NCBI GenBank assembly: GCA_963704535.1
Contig: OY969916.1
Location: forward strand, 8,618,001-8,682,000
Source of the DNA: G963704535 sp963704535
Lineage (GTDB): Bacteria; Chloroflexota; Chloroflexia; Chloroflexales; Roseiflexaceae
Direction: 5' to 3'
Length of the DNA stretch: 64,000 nucleotides
Below the pieces are notes generated by a model that made no database searches, was not told where the DNA came from, and worked only from the letters and a program-made list of their open reading frames with translations. How positions within the stretch are numbered: position 1 is the first letter of the stretch; every line of letters starts with the position of its first letter. The position numbers were made by a program, and so were the translations under genes. Below, piece by piece: positions 18,864 to 26,603 of this stretch.

Positions 18864-20273
18864 CTAGCCCGAAACCTCCCGGTTGTTGATATTTACGTAA
18901 AACCGTTTGCTTTTAGCGACACACCGGCCATCTTGGACAATGAAACATTGTATCCAATGTTTTCCTGTGTACTTCGTACTTTCCCAGTTGATAAGGGGAT
19001 CGTCTGATGGGGTTCTGTCACGGTTCCGGGCTGCAAAGATTTCCCCCCGCAGTCCTTGATCGCTGCTCGCATGCCGTCCTGTGTTGACCACTTGCCAGTG
19101 GACTTCATAATGGCCGCGGATATTCGTTTTGGCGACGAACTTAACAGCGACACCGTCTTCCAGAACTGGCCCGTCAGAATTGAGACCACCATGGAGTTCG
19201 ATTCTTTGGTACAAGTAGGCGTCAATACGCACCTTGCGTTTCTTCGGATTTAAATTCTCAGTCCAGGCTGGCCGCTGCGCATGTCTTGCATCCTCAAGGA
19301 CAGGTCGGACGATAAGTGCTTGTGACTTGGCCGCCTCTTCAACTTCGTACAGCGGAAACTCTTCGCCGAAGATCTCTCGCCAGAGAACAGAACTCTTCAG
19401 TTCATCCGATTCCTCGCGTGCGACGATGGCTGTTGTGAGACTCTCCGTGACCGCCGTCATAAAGACCTGGAACTCTTCCAGGGTCATACTTGTATGTACC
19501 ATCTTCCCGGCAAGCCCTGGATCGCGGAGCAGTGGAGGTTTCGTTGCATGCTCATAGCGTGCTTTGACTGTAGCCAGTACGGTGATGAAGTGGTCGGCCC
19601 AATCGCTTTGTGTATGATCGAAGCTTTCACCCGTTAGGCATTCCACCCAGAATCCCTTCGGCTTGGGGCGTTCAACATCGGGTTGTCGAATCTCACACTG
19701 GTATTTCCACCACCACTTCATTATCTTGGCAAGCGGGACGAATTTACCATTACTGACCTCCTCGGAATTGAGACCTGTTGTGGCAGCAATATGCCCTTTG
19801 GGGTGGCTCTCGATCCATTCCTTTACCTCGCGGTCTGGGACAAGCAGCGGCTGGTCTTCGCCATTAACTGCTACAGCCGGAATGATGTCCAGCGTCATTA
19901 CCACATCTGGGTTATTCGGGAGGGGATCGTTGATGCGGATGGAACGACGCTGGTACTCCGGATTTTCAGAATCGTCGTAATGACGGGCGAGTGCCTCTTT
20001 CAACTGACGCAAGACGCTCTGGGGGGTGTTTTTCGGGTTCGCCGTATCAAAGTTGGTGAGGACCACGATATCTACATCCTTGATGTCTCCAACTGCTGTG
20101 TGCCGCTTGTAGGAGCCATACAGGAAGGTGCTTTCCACATGCTGGCCAAACTTCTCGTCCTTGGCAAGGGCTTCACGAACCGGCTGATGAGCTTCCTGCG
20201 CATAACTGAGCGCTTCTGGGTCGGGTTCAATATTGCTCAGAAATCGTTGGAACAGCGAGTTAAGCTTTGCCAT
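18864..20273 (-). CDS. CBASS CD-NTase with C-terminal sensor domain (second nucleotidyltransferase)
   Basis: A 469-residue cGAS/DncV-like nucleotidyltransferase, expected to make a cyclic or linear oligonucleotide alarm signal on phage infection. The catalytic core is intact: Gly53-Ser54 in 'LYGSYKRHT', Asp66-Val-Asp68 in 'KDVDIVV', and a third acid, Asp129, in 'TLDIIPAV'. The helical second half contains 'GKFVPLAKIMKWWW'. From about residue 335 a beta-rich domain resembles the AGS-C sensor often fused to these enzymes ('GHYEVHWQVVNTG', 'WIQCFIVQDG'). It is the last gene of the minus-strand operon, six bases after the effector gene. A paralogue with identical spacing of catalytic residues is the first gene of the same operon (22355-23428). 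Confidence 0.85.
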   Translation of the reverse strand: MAKLNSLFQRFLSNIEPDPEALSYAQEAHQPVREALAKDEKFGQHVESTFLYGSYKRHTAVGDIKDVDIVVLTNFDTANPKNTPQSVLRQLKEALARHYDDSENPEYQRRSIRINDPLPNNPDVVMTLDIIPAVAVNGEDQPLLVPDREVKEWIESHPKGHIAATTGLNSEEVSNGKFVPLAKIMKWWWKYQCEIRQPDVERPKPKGFWVECLTGESFDHTQSDWADHFITVLATVKARYEHATKPPLLRDPGLAGKMVHTSMTLEEFQVFMTAVTESLTTAIVAREESDELKSSVLWREIFGEEFPLYEVEEAAKSQALIVRPVLEDARHAQRPAWTENLNPKKRKVRIDAYLYQRIELHGGLNSDGPVLEDGVAVKFVAKTNIRGHYEVHWQVVNTGRHASSDQGLRGEIFAARNRDRTPSDDPLINWESTKYTGKHWIQCFIVQDGRCVAKSKRFYVNINNREVSG

Positions 20274-20279
20274 AGTACC

Positions 20280-21578
20280 TCATTGCGAATTCAATAATGT
20301 ACCACCTCGCCGGTAGGTGCTACGTGTCTCGTTGAGGTAGTAGAGATCAATCGGGCAAATCGCATTCAGGTGATGTCCGACCAACACCGCCAGCGCAGCA
20401 GGCAATGCGCCGAACAAATGGATTCTGCGAACTCCCCAGTGGTCGATCAGGTTTTTGATTTTCTGGGCAATCTCAAGGGAGAGAGTCACCGCCTGAGCGG
20501 AGCTAGTGATAGCACCTCCTTCAAGCCGATAGCTGAGTATGGCCTTCGGCTGTTGTGTCCAGCTTGCCACCTGCTCGGACACCGACCGCTGGATGTGACG
20601 GCTGATGTTGAGGACGACTACAACCTCACTGCTGGATGGGTCAAGCAGAACGGGAATGTCATCGCTCAACTGGGTAGATGTATGAATGAGCCCACCACTA
20701 GGCCAGACTTCTCGGCCAGCGACCACTGACAGGCTAAAGCCAGAGACCTTTCGGAATGTCCAGCCAAACAGGAAGGCGTAAGAAAGCCGGGTTTGAATCT
20801 GCACCACTATCTCTCTGGCGAAGAACGGATCTGCCATGAGAGCCCGCACACGCTTGAGTTCCTCAGCGGCTCGCTGGAATTCACTCTCCGCGTTGCCTCC
20901 CGATCCAAGGAGCCCGGACAACTGCACCGTCACATCCACTGGCTCGGAAAATGACGCCGTGTCGAACGTCGTAAACCCAATGGAGAGAAGATATGGGTCA
21001 ATCTTGTTGATAGCCCCCAATGTTTGAGCGACTTGGGCTGCAAGCTCGTCGCGGGTACAGGGCCAGCGGAGAACAGTTCTTGGCTCCAGACGGAGAGCGG
21101 CCAGTTGCATGTGTTCCAGTTCCTTCACGGGGAAAAACTTCGTGAAGTGTTTGTAGACGAGAGCGGGATACTCTGAGAGCCAGTTGCAGATATCATCCCA
21201 GAACTTGAGCACGACTGGATAGGTACCGGCAGATTGGCGCTTGGCCGCGAGCATCAGAATATGCTTATGAGCCTTGGTATCGCGGTCAGCACTAGTTGCA
21301 ATGATATACTCGGTAAGCACTGGCCGGAACTGCTCGCTCTTGGTAACTTCACCGTCTATCTCCTTGGTATCAAGGTCGCCGCGTATGTGGTGCTTGCACT
21401 GCACGCCGAGAACACCGCCCGAGATCAGGCCGGCGATGTCCACTCCATGCTGCCGTTGACCACTCCGGCCGTACCGTTGGAGGTTTAGATTCTGGTATTT
21501 GCGAGAGAAGACATCGCAAACGATGTCCTCGAAGGCGTTCCAGTCTTGAGGTTTTGGGAAGACGAAGTGTGTTGCCAT
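20280..21578 (-). CDS. cap4: Cap4-like CBASS effector: restriction-endonuclease-like domain plus SAVED
   Basis: A 432-residue protein. The N-terminus is an Mrr-type PD-(D/E)XK nuclease with Asp47 in 'HGVDIAG' and a Gln-Cys-Lys catalytic triplet at 60-62 in 'LGVQCKHH'. The C-terminal half (about 250-430) has the SAVED pattern, ending 'RRIHLFGALPAALAVLVGHH' followed by 'CPIDLYYLNE'. In Cap4 proteins, binding of the CD-NTase product to SAVED activates indiscriminate DNA cleavage and halts the infected cell. It lies between the two nucleotidyltransferases and is the only recognised killer in the operon. Whether it responds to the product of one or both enzymes cannot be seen. Confidence 0.85.
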   Translation of the reverse strand: MATHFVFPKPQDWNAFEDIVCDVFSRKYQNLNLQRYGRSGQRQHGVDIAGLISGGVLGVQCKHHIRGDLDTKEIDGEVTKSEQFRPVLTEYIIATSADRDTKAHKHILMLAAKRQSAGTYPVVLKFWDDICNWLSEYPALVYKHFTKFFPVKELEHMQLAALRLEPRTVLRWPCTRDELAAQVAQTLGAINKIDPYLLSIGFTTFDTASFSEPVDVTVQLSGLLGSGGNAESEFQRAAEELKRVRALMADPFFAREIVVQIQTRLSYAFLFGWTFRKVSGFSLSVVAGREVWPSGGLIHTSTQLSDDIPVLLDPSSSEVVVVLNISRHIQRSVSEQVASWTQQPKAILSYRLEGGAITSSAQAVTLSLEIAQKIKNLIDHWGVRRIHLFGALPAALAVLVGHHLNAICPIDLYYLNETRSTYRRGGTLLNSQ

Positions 21579-21598
21579 AGGTTAAATTACAATCCGAA

Positions 21599-21805
21599 CT
21601 AACGTTTCAGTAAGTTCAGTATTTCGCTGCCCAGATACGCCATTCCAGCAGCCAATATCCTTGTGATCTGCCGAAGTCGGCCACGCTGTTCGCGTGCCGT
21701 TTCAGCCAGTGTAGATCGGCCAGTCACATCGATTTGTGAGACCTTCTCGCGCTGCCAAGCTCGGATAAGCATCACTATCGATTTGATTTTGTATATAGGT
21801 TCCAC
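21599..21805 (-). CDS. Possible small basic protein inside the CBASS operon
   Basis: A 68-residue open frame beginning with GTG, 20 bases upstream of the effector gene. It is Arg-rich in the middle with an amphipathic or weakly hydrophobic C-terminus ('ILAAGMAYLGSEIL'). No strong ribosome site is seen before the GTG and no family is recognised. Its position, filling an otherwise unexplained 370-base gap between the E2-like and effector genes, is the main support. It could be a real accessory peptide or chance. Confidence 0.3.
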   Translation of the reverse strand: MEPIYKIKSIVMLIRAWQREKVSQIDVTGRSTLAETAREQRGRLRQITRILAAGMAYLGSEILNLLKR

Positions 21806-21947
21806 GACTGCTTTATGATGCGACCCTGACTATCTCGTTACGAACTGTGATTGTCAAATTTCATTAGGTGTAGTATGTTGGTGAATTACTCAATCTTTGC
21901 AACCTTTCCACCATGATGGTAGAGAAAGAGTTGCTACATCTTTTCTT

Positions 21948-22355
21948 TTATGAGATTTTAGCATGCATCGATCGGTGCGGCGCAGACGGTCCCCACCAGA
22001 TACCAGTGTTGCGCCAGCACTCATAAAAGAGTAGCCACTCAGCTATCCAAAGCACGATCGTATTTGCGATGCCAGATTCCGGCGTCCAGCTTTTGTCCTC
22101 AGAATAGTAGAGGCAGAGCGACTTGTCCGAGTAGCGATGGGGTGCATCTGGACAGATTGTTGGGTTAATAACCCACGCTTTTGGTACGTGACCTCGCTCA
22201 TAAGTAAGCCGAATGCGATAGCAGGGCGATGTCTCGGTGGGCTGGAGTGTACCGTACCATGTCGGTACGCCCCGTTCTTGCCGATAGCGGAACGCTGGGA
22301 ATTGCCTCCGCATCAGTGCTACTTCACGATAGAGGTTGACTTGGAAGCCTGACAT
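21948..22355 (-). CDS. E2-like ubiquitin-conjugating-fold protein of short type II CBASS
   Basis: A 135-residue protein. It matches the stand-alone E2-like proteins of short type II CBASS: 'PTWYGTLQPT' near residue 31, 'YRIRLTYERG', 'HRYSDKSLCLYY' with the probable catalytic Cys81, and 'TIVLWIAEWLLFYECWRNTG' ahead of the conserved 'WWG' and His. Such proteins act on their CD-NTase partner to prime it. No E1 or JAB deconjugase gene is present, which fits the E2-only subtype. Its ATG overlaps the TAA of the upstream nucleotidyltransferase by one base, so the two are translationally coupled. Confidence 0.8.
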   Translation of the reverse strand: MSGFQVNLYREVALMRRQFPAFRYRQERGVPTWYGTLQPTETSPCYRIRLTYERGHVPKAWVINPTICPDAPHRYSDKSLCLYYSEDKSWTPESGIANTIVLWIAEWLLFYECWRNTGIWWGPSAPHRSMHAKIS

Positions 22356-23428
22356 TACATGTCATCTCCATAGAACCGATGTGCTGGTGACTGCCAGACA
22401 CGGCCTTCTGTCGGCGGTGTAATGCTCACACGGCCCTGGCTGTTCACATACAGCGATCCTATGCGGGCTGCCTCTGCAAACTTCACTGCCTGAATCTCGG
22501 CAGAGCTTGGGAAGGTATTCTCAAAGACATCCTGCCACAAATCGACCCCGTCGGATTCATGGTCCTCATCCATATTGAGCGCGCGTTGCGCCCAGTTACG
22601 TGACTCTTTGACCCTCGCCATGAATGTCTCGAAATGACCACGCTCCCAGTTCCAAGCCACATTATTACCTAACATAGGATCGGGAATACGCGGCGGCTTT
22701 GCATCTGGGTCCTCAAGATGCGCCTCAAACCGGATGTAGATTGATGTAAGTAGATCAGTGAAGATTTCGGCATATGATTTACTATCTACTTTCACCCAAC
22801 CCCGATCGATGGAACGAACTACCAAGCATTCGAGCCAATAGCTTTTCGGCCGTTTGTAGACAAACTGGCAATCTCGCCAATGTTTTGTTAGCTTGATTAA
22901 TGGGACAACCTTACCACCATGCCAGTCGTTCAACTCGCTCAACCACATCTGATAACCGAGTGGATGTGTGTCTACCCACTTCTCCCACTCCCGATCGGGT
23001 ACCTTTAGCGAATCGTCGATCGTCTGCGTGATAACGGCCGGCACGACATCGAGATGAAAGTCTTTGTCAGCGAAACAAACGTGGATGGAACGACGCTGTT
23101 TGCGTAGTTCAACCTTGCTGCCACCGCCAATATCATCGGGCAGGTCTTTCAGCGCCCGCTCTAATGCCTTGAGCACCACAGATGGCTTGTCTTCCAGATA
23201 ATCGGCATGAACAAAGACCAAGGTGTCCACATCTTTCAGGTCGTCGATAGCAGTATGGCGTGGATACGACCCAGCCAACCGCGTGTGCGGCGAGCAAGTA
23301 GTGATACCCGCATGCTTCTTCAGATGTTTGCGTACATCAGGCACGATCGCTTGCGCTTCTGCGAGGCGCGCGGAATTTGGTTCAATCTTGGTGAGCAACA
23401 GATTGAAGTAGTCCGGATAGGTGAGCAT
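22355..23428 (-). CDS. CBASS CD-NTase (first nucleotidyltransferase, no sensor domain)
   Basis: A 357-residue nucleotidyltransferase paralogous to the product of 18864-20273. The active-site pattern sits at the same residue numbers: Gly53-Ser54 ('LAGSYPRHT'), Asp66-Val-Asp68 ('KDVDTLVF') and Asp127 ('HLDVVPAV'). 'LKVPDREWEKWVDTHPLGY' corresponds to a shared stretch in the other enzyme. It lacks the beta-rich C-terminal sensor. The start at ATG 23428 has AAGGAG eight bases upstream. It heads the operon and overlaps the E2-like gene, the arrangement expected of the E2 target. Confidence 0.85.
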   Translation of the reverse strand: MLTYPDYFNLLLTKIEPNSARLAEAQAIVPDVRKHLKKHAGITTCSPHTRLAGSYPRHTAIDDLKDVDTLVFVHADYLEDKPSVVLKALERALKDLPDDIGGGSKVELRKQRRSIHVCFADKDFHLDVVPAVITQTIDDSLKVPDREWEKWVDTHPLGYQMWLSELNDWHGGKVVPLIKLTKHWRDCQFVYKRPKSYWLECLVVRSIDRGWVKVDSKSYAEIFTDLLTSIYIRFEAHLEDPDAKPPRIPDPMLGNNVAWNWERGHFETFMARVKESRNWAQRALNMDEDHESDGVDLWQDVFENTFPSSAEIQAVKFAEAARIGSLYVNSQGRVSITPPTEGRVWQSPAHRFYGDDM

Positions 23429-23477
23429 TGAAAATGTCTCCTTGTCATTGATAGTGAAACACAGATATTATGGCGAT

Positions 23478-23491
23478 ACACAAGTATGTGT
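23478..23491. promoter_or_regulatory. Inverted repeat in the CBASS leader, candidate operator
   Basis: ACACA-AGTA-TGTGT is a 14-base inverted repeat about 50 bases upstream of the first nucleotidyltransferase start. It lies in an AT-rich stretch that also holds possible -35/-10 elements on the minus strand (TTGAAA near 23500, then CATACT). It could bind one of the adjacent regulators. It does not match the SOS box at 24505. Confidence 0.3.
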
Positions 23492-23592
23492 TACACGATT
23501 AATATTTTCAATATCGGTTCGTGATAATCGGAAATATTAACAAATTGCAGTATTGCTAATCTCTAGGGATACTGGTAAACGAATTAATAAAG

Positions 23593-23620
23593 GGAAATCA
23601 CCGCCACCTCGGTGATTTCC
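23593..23620 (-). terminator. Rho-independent terminator-like hairpin after the LexA-like gene
   Basis: A perfect 11-bp stem (GGAAATCACCG / CGGTGATTTCC) with a six-base loop. Read on the minus strand it is followed by CTTTATTAATT. It lies between the LexA-like gene and the CBASS operon, so it would separate the two transcripts. Confidence 0.5.
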
Positions 23621-23648
23621 TAGCCTCATATAGCATTCATATCTGAGT

Positions 23649-23739
23649 TATAGCAATCCTATCAGGGTTGTAAAGTGAAAAGAGGTTTCTGTGGGGACTT
23701 CCTCCACACCCCTTTTACAACTCATTTAGGAATGCTATA
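23649..23739. repeat. 91-bp MITE-like element with 26-base imperfect terminal inverted repeats
   Basis: The left end TATAGCAATCCTATCAGGG runs on to ...TTGTAAA (23649-23674); the right end (23714-23739) is its inverted copy with about five mismatches. Only 39 bases separate the arms and no gene is inside. The TA-bounded ends and the form recall small non-autonomous relatives of IS630-type transposons; the family assignment is inference. It abuts the stop of the LexA-like gene. Confidence 0.5.
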
Positions 23740-23743
23740 GCTA

Positions 23744-24469
23744 TCATAAGTATCGTGATACTCTTCCATCTTTATAATCACGGTGCAACCGGACGAGTAC
23801 ACCAATGACCTGTAATGCAGGTGGTTCGACACTTCCAAGACTGCCACGTAAGCAGTGTAGTTGCTCGTCCATTGCTTTCAGGGTCACATGGTCGAGCGCA
23901 GGTTGACTCACATCTCCCGATACCCGCAACGCCTGCTTGAGACGCTCATGCCACTCAGGAAGATGAACGTCAGTACCTTCAGGAACAAGCGCTGCGACAA
24001 TGGCCCCATCAGGGATCTGCTCAAAAGCATCGATACGTCGCATAATCACAATGTCGCCGTCGCAGATGTGATAACTCATCATGCTCACACCTTGCACACG
24101 CAATGCAAAATGCGTTTCTGGGTCCAGATCATAAATAGCGAGATATTCCATGAGGTTATCATCGCCGACCGGAATGGCTGGACCAGCTGCGATCTGTCCG
24201 TAGTAAGCTATGCCTTTCCGTGATGACCAGACAGTTTGAGCTGTAGCTCTACCAGCACCCGTGAGCCTCCAGTAACCACGCAATACCGTTTCTTCTACCA
24301 GCGGGGGCGACAACTCGGAAAGATCGCGAAGGTGTCCACTTATTGTACTCGGCTTCAGTAATAACATACGAGCCAAGTCAGTGACGCACACACGTCCATG
24401 GTTTTCTTCCGCCGCATACATACGCACTACAATCTGGTCTTTTGCCCATCCCGTCTTTCCGCGTCTCAT
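23744..24469 (-). CDS. LexA/S24-family self-cleaving repressor
   Basis: A 241-residue protein. The N-terminal winged helix (about 1-75, 'TDLARMLLLKPSTISGHLRD') binds DNA. The S24 domain has the cleavage site Ala95-Gly96 in 'YGQIAAGPAIP', the Ser129 nucleophile in 'VQGVSMMS' and the Lys198 general base in 'VTLKAM'. A loop between strand and Lys is longer than in LexA. ATG 24469 is preceded by GAGG and preferred to a TTG at 24484. A perfect SOS-type palindrome 36 bases upstream suggests autoregulation. It is transcribed toward the CBASS operon and may silence it until DNA damage or phage attack; alternatively it is only a neighbour. Confidence 0.8.
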   Translation of the reverse strand: MRRGKTGWAKDQIVVRMYAAEENHGRVCVTDLARMLLLKPSTISGHLRDLSELSPPLVEETVLRGYWRLTGAGRATAQTVWSSRKGIAYYGQIAAGPAIPVGDDNLMEYLAIYDLDPETHFALRVQGVSMMSYHICDGDIVIMRRIDAFEQIPDGAIVAALVPEGTDVHLPEWHERLKQALRVSGDVSQPALDHVTLKAMDEQLHCLRGSLGSVEPPALQVIGVLVRLHRDYKDGRVSRYL

Positions 24470-24504
24470 TACTACTAACCTCAACGATTGTCTTGAACGA
24501 AGGC

Positions 24505-24518
24505 AGAACGTACGTTCT
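24505..24518. promoter_or_regulatory. Perfect SOS (LexA) box in the LexA-like gene promoter
   Basis: AGAACGTACGTTCT is a perfect 14-base palindrome containing GAAC-N4-GTTC, the consensus core of Gram-positive and Chloroflexi-type SOS boxes. It sits five bases from a minus-strand TATAAA (24524-24529), where bound repressor would block RNA polymerase, and 36 bases before the repressor start. Confidence 0.75.
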
Positions 24519-24637
24519 TACCCTTTATAAGCAGATGCGTTGCCACTCGGAGGTTTACCATTATATTGTGCAAGTGCCAACTAATCTAGCATAGTCTAAG
24601 CACCTTGTCAAACCTATTGTGAAACTGACCATAGAGG

Positions 24638-24666
24638 TTGACATGAGCCTTTTTAAGGCTTAGAAT
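24638..24666 (+). promoter_or_regulatory. Near-consensus promoter with a palindrome in the spacer
   Basis: TTGACA (24638-24643), a 17-base spacer and TAGAAT (24661-24666) drive the XRE/protease pair. The spacer itself contains the inverted repeat AGCCTT-TTT-AAGGCT (24646-24660), ideally placed for a repressor. The leader to ATG 24758 is about 85 bases. Confidence 0.65.
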
Positions 24667-24757
24667 AGGAAAAGCGACGATCCAGACAATTCAACCATCG
24701 TTGGAAAAGTTCGGATTTCCGTATTCAAGTCAAGGAATCCTTGGTAAGGAGCGTACT

Positions 24758-25150
24758 ATGAACCCCCAAGAGTTGGGTCGTCAAGTATTTCAGCGGCGCC
24801 GGAATTTGGGCATCAGCCAAGAATCTCTGGCAAAAGAAGCTGATATCTCACGCAATTATGTTTCGCTGATCGAGCGGGGTGAAGTGGTGAATGTCTCGTT
24901 GAGTATTGTGGGCCGTCTCGCCGAGGCGCTCGGGACGACCACAGCAGCACTTACTGGCGAGGCAGAAAAACCGAATATACTAGTGCCACCATCACTGCGC
25001 GATTTTAGTCTCGCTGATGGATTAAGTTTTGCGACAGTCGTCCAACTGATCAATATTCCGCGTCGTGGGAAAGAGCCACAATCGGCTGAGGATTGGCGCC
25101 GGCTCTACAATGCAGTCCGCGAATATCTTGATGACGATGAAGAAGAATAG
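24758..25150 (+). CDS. XRE-family helix-turn-helix regulator
   Basis: A 130-residue protein. The HTH (about residues 5-60) reads 'VFQRRRNLGISQESLAKEA' and then 'ISRNYVSLIERGEV', typical of Cro/CI-type repressors. An acidic C-terminal tail follows. ATG 24758 has TAAGGA seven bases upstream; an in-frame TTG at 24701 is less likely. It is divergent from the LexA-like gene and 13 bases ahead of a gene for an ImmA/IrrE-type protease. HTH plus ImmA-type protease pairs near CBASS (CapH/CapP) are known to derepress the system after DNA damage, so a similar switch is proposed here by analogy. The palindrome at 24646-24660 is its likely autoregulatory site. Confidence 0.75.
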   Translation: MNPQELGRQVFQRRRNLGISQESLAKEADISRNYVSLIERGEVVNVSLSIVGRLAEALGTTTAALTGEAEKPNILVPPSLRDFSLADGLSFATVVQLINIPRRGKEPQSAEDWRRLYNAVREYLDDDEEE

Positions 25151-25163
25151 CGGTTGAGAAAAT

Positions 25164-26069
25164 GTGAGCTTCATCAATCCAGGTGAAATATTCATTAAGA
25201 CTCACGGAGCAGTAGCAAGCGTCGACGACGTGCGCCGCTATGCACAATTTTTGCGTGATGAAGCAGACATAGATGGTGAACCGCCGATCGATCTTGCCCG
25301 TATCTACACACGTTTCGGCATCAAGACCCCCGCTCGTGTCCAGTTGCCTGGGCAGCAAGGACTGCTCATCAATCCTGACAAAGGCAAAATTCTTATCCAC
25401 GCCGATGATCCTGCAACGCGCCAGCGGTTTACAGAAGCACACGAACTGATGGAACTGCTCTTCGCAGTGCTTCCAGTAACGTCTTGGGGAGGAGAGCGTC
25501 GCATTGCAGGCTTTAGCGAAACAGCTAAAGAAAAAATATGTGACCAGGGTGCGGCTGAATTAATTATGCCGCAGGCATCTTTCCTGCCGCGTATTCGAAG
25601 TATGGGGGTCTCTTTCCTGACTGCTCGCCAGCTTTGTGCGGAGTATGAGGTGTCCTTAACCGCAGCCATCGTAAATATGGCACTCATTGGCCCAGGCAAA
25701 CATGCTGTTGTCTTATGGAAGTGGAAACACAAACCAACAGAACTGCGTGAGCAACCAGATCAAACACAGCTCTCATTCTTCATCGATCAGCCCCGTACAA
25801 TTCCCAAGCGGCTGCGTGTCGAATGGGCCATGGTGAAGGAGGGAAGTCAGTACATCCCCACAGATAAATCGGTCCCTGATGATTCGTGTATTTGTACCGC
25901 AGCACGAGAGGGCATTTTCACAACTGGTCGAGAATACCTATCACTTGGTAAAGTTGAGGGATATTACTATTGTGAGAATCGACCTTTTCAGGTCCAGGGG
26001 GAGTGGCAGATTCTTTCCCTACTTCATTTGCCTGGTGATGCAGAGCAATGCGGAGGATTGAGACCTTGA
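25164..26069 (+). CDS. ImmA/IrrE-type metalloprotease, partner of the XRE regulator
   Basis: A 301-residue protein starting at GTG 25164; the overlapping ATG at 25162 stops at once. The M78-like core shows 'RFTEAHELMELLF' at residues 89-100, so the zinc motif is His-Glu-Leu-Met-Glu with Glu97 in place of the usual second His. It is followed by 'DQGAAELIMPQASFLPRI', the usual helix with a third ligand and surface strand. The C-terminal 120 residues form an extra domain of unknown role. In characterised pairs the protease cleaves its HTH partner when activated. The altered motif may still bind metal or may make this a non-catalytic sensor. Confidence 0.7.
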   Translation: MSFINPGEIFIKTHGAVASVDDVRRYAQFLRDEADIDGEPPIDLARIYTRFGIKTPARVQLPGQQGLLINPDKGKILIHADDPATRQRFTEAHELMELLFAVLPVTSWGGERRIAGFSETAKEKICDQGAAELIMPQASFLPRIRSMGVSFLTARQLCAEYEVSLTAAIVNMALIGPGKHAVVLWKWKHKPTELREQPDQTQLSFFIDQPRTIPKRLRVEWAMVKEGSQYIPTDKSVPDDSCICTAAREGIFTTGREYLSLGKVEGYYYCENRPFQVQGEWQILSLLHLPGDAEQCGGLRP

Positions 26070-26244
26070 ACGTACGCTGCTATGATGAGAGATACGGGGG
26101 ATGTCGATGCTCATTATAGCATCAAGCGATGCTACTCTATGGCCTCAGCTTTGACAGACGCCGCCCAACGGTCTACGTATTAGCCGCCCCTGTGACAATG
26201 CGACCGATAGATCGAGGAAGCGTTCTTCAAAAAAGTCCGATCTT

Positions 26245-26537
26245 GGGGTTTCATCCAGGGCACCCCGAAACATTATAGTGAACACTTGTTCAGCAAGAAT
26301 CTTCTCTTTGGGGTGGCATAAAACTCGTTGAGTCTCTCTTTTCTTGGTACGTTGATTTCGACAATGCGTTGTATGGTACAGTTCTCTCACCCACCGAGGA
26401 TGAAACCATCAAGGTTTAGGAATGCACATTGTACCAAATAAACCAGCGTTTTCGTGGACTCTTCTGTTCAGCAAGCCAATAACAAAGGTCGAACAAATAT
26501 TCGCTACAATTTTTCGGGGTGCCCTGGATGAAACCCC
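26245..26537. repeat. 293-bp palindromic element with perfect 26-base terminal inverted repeats
   Basis: The left end GGGGTTTCATCCAGGGCACC...CGAAA (26245-26270) is the exact inverse of 26512-26537. Inside is a stretch ('CTTGTTCAGCAAGAATCTTC' near 26283) that recurs in a shorter related element at 52984-53093. There is no transposase gene. It fits a non-autonomous mobile or remnant element. The flanking 26070-26244 and 26538-26603 hold no other recognisable feature. Confidence 0.55.
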
Positions 26538-26603
26538 ATCAAGGGCGAGGGCTAGAAGTGAATGGGCTGCTGGCACACTCAGGAGCGGGAAGGAGTCGCA
26601 CTA

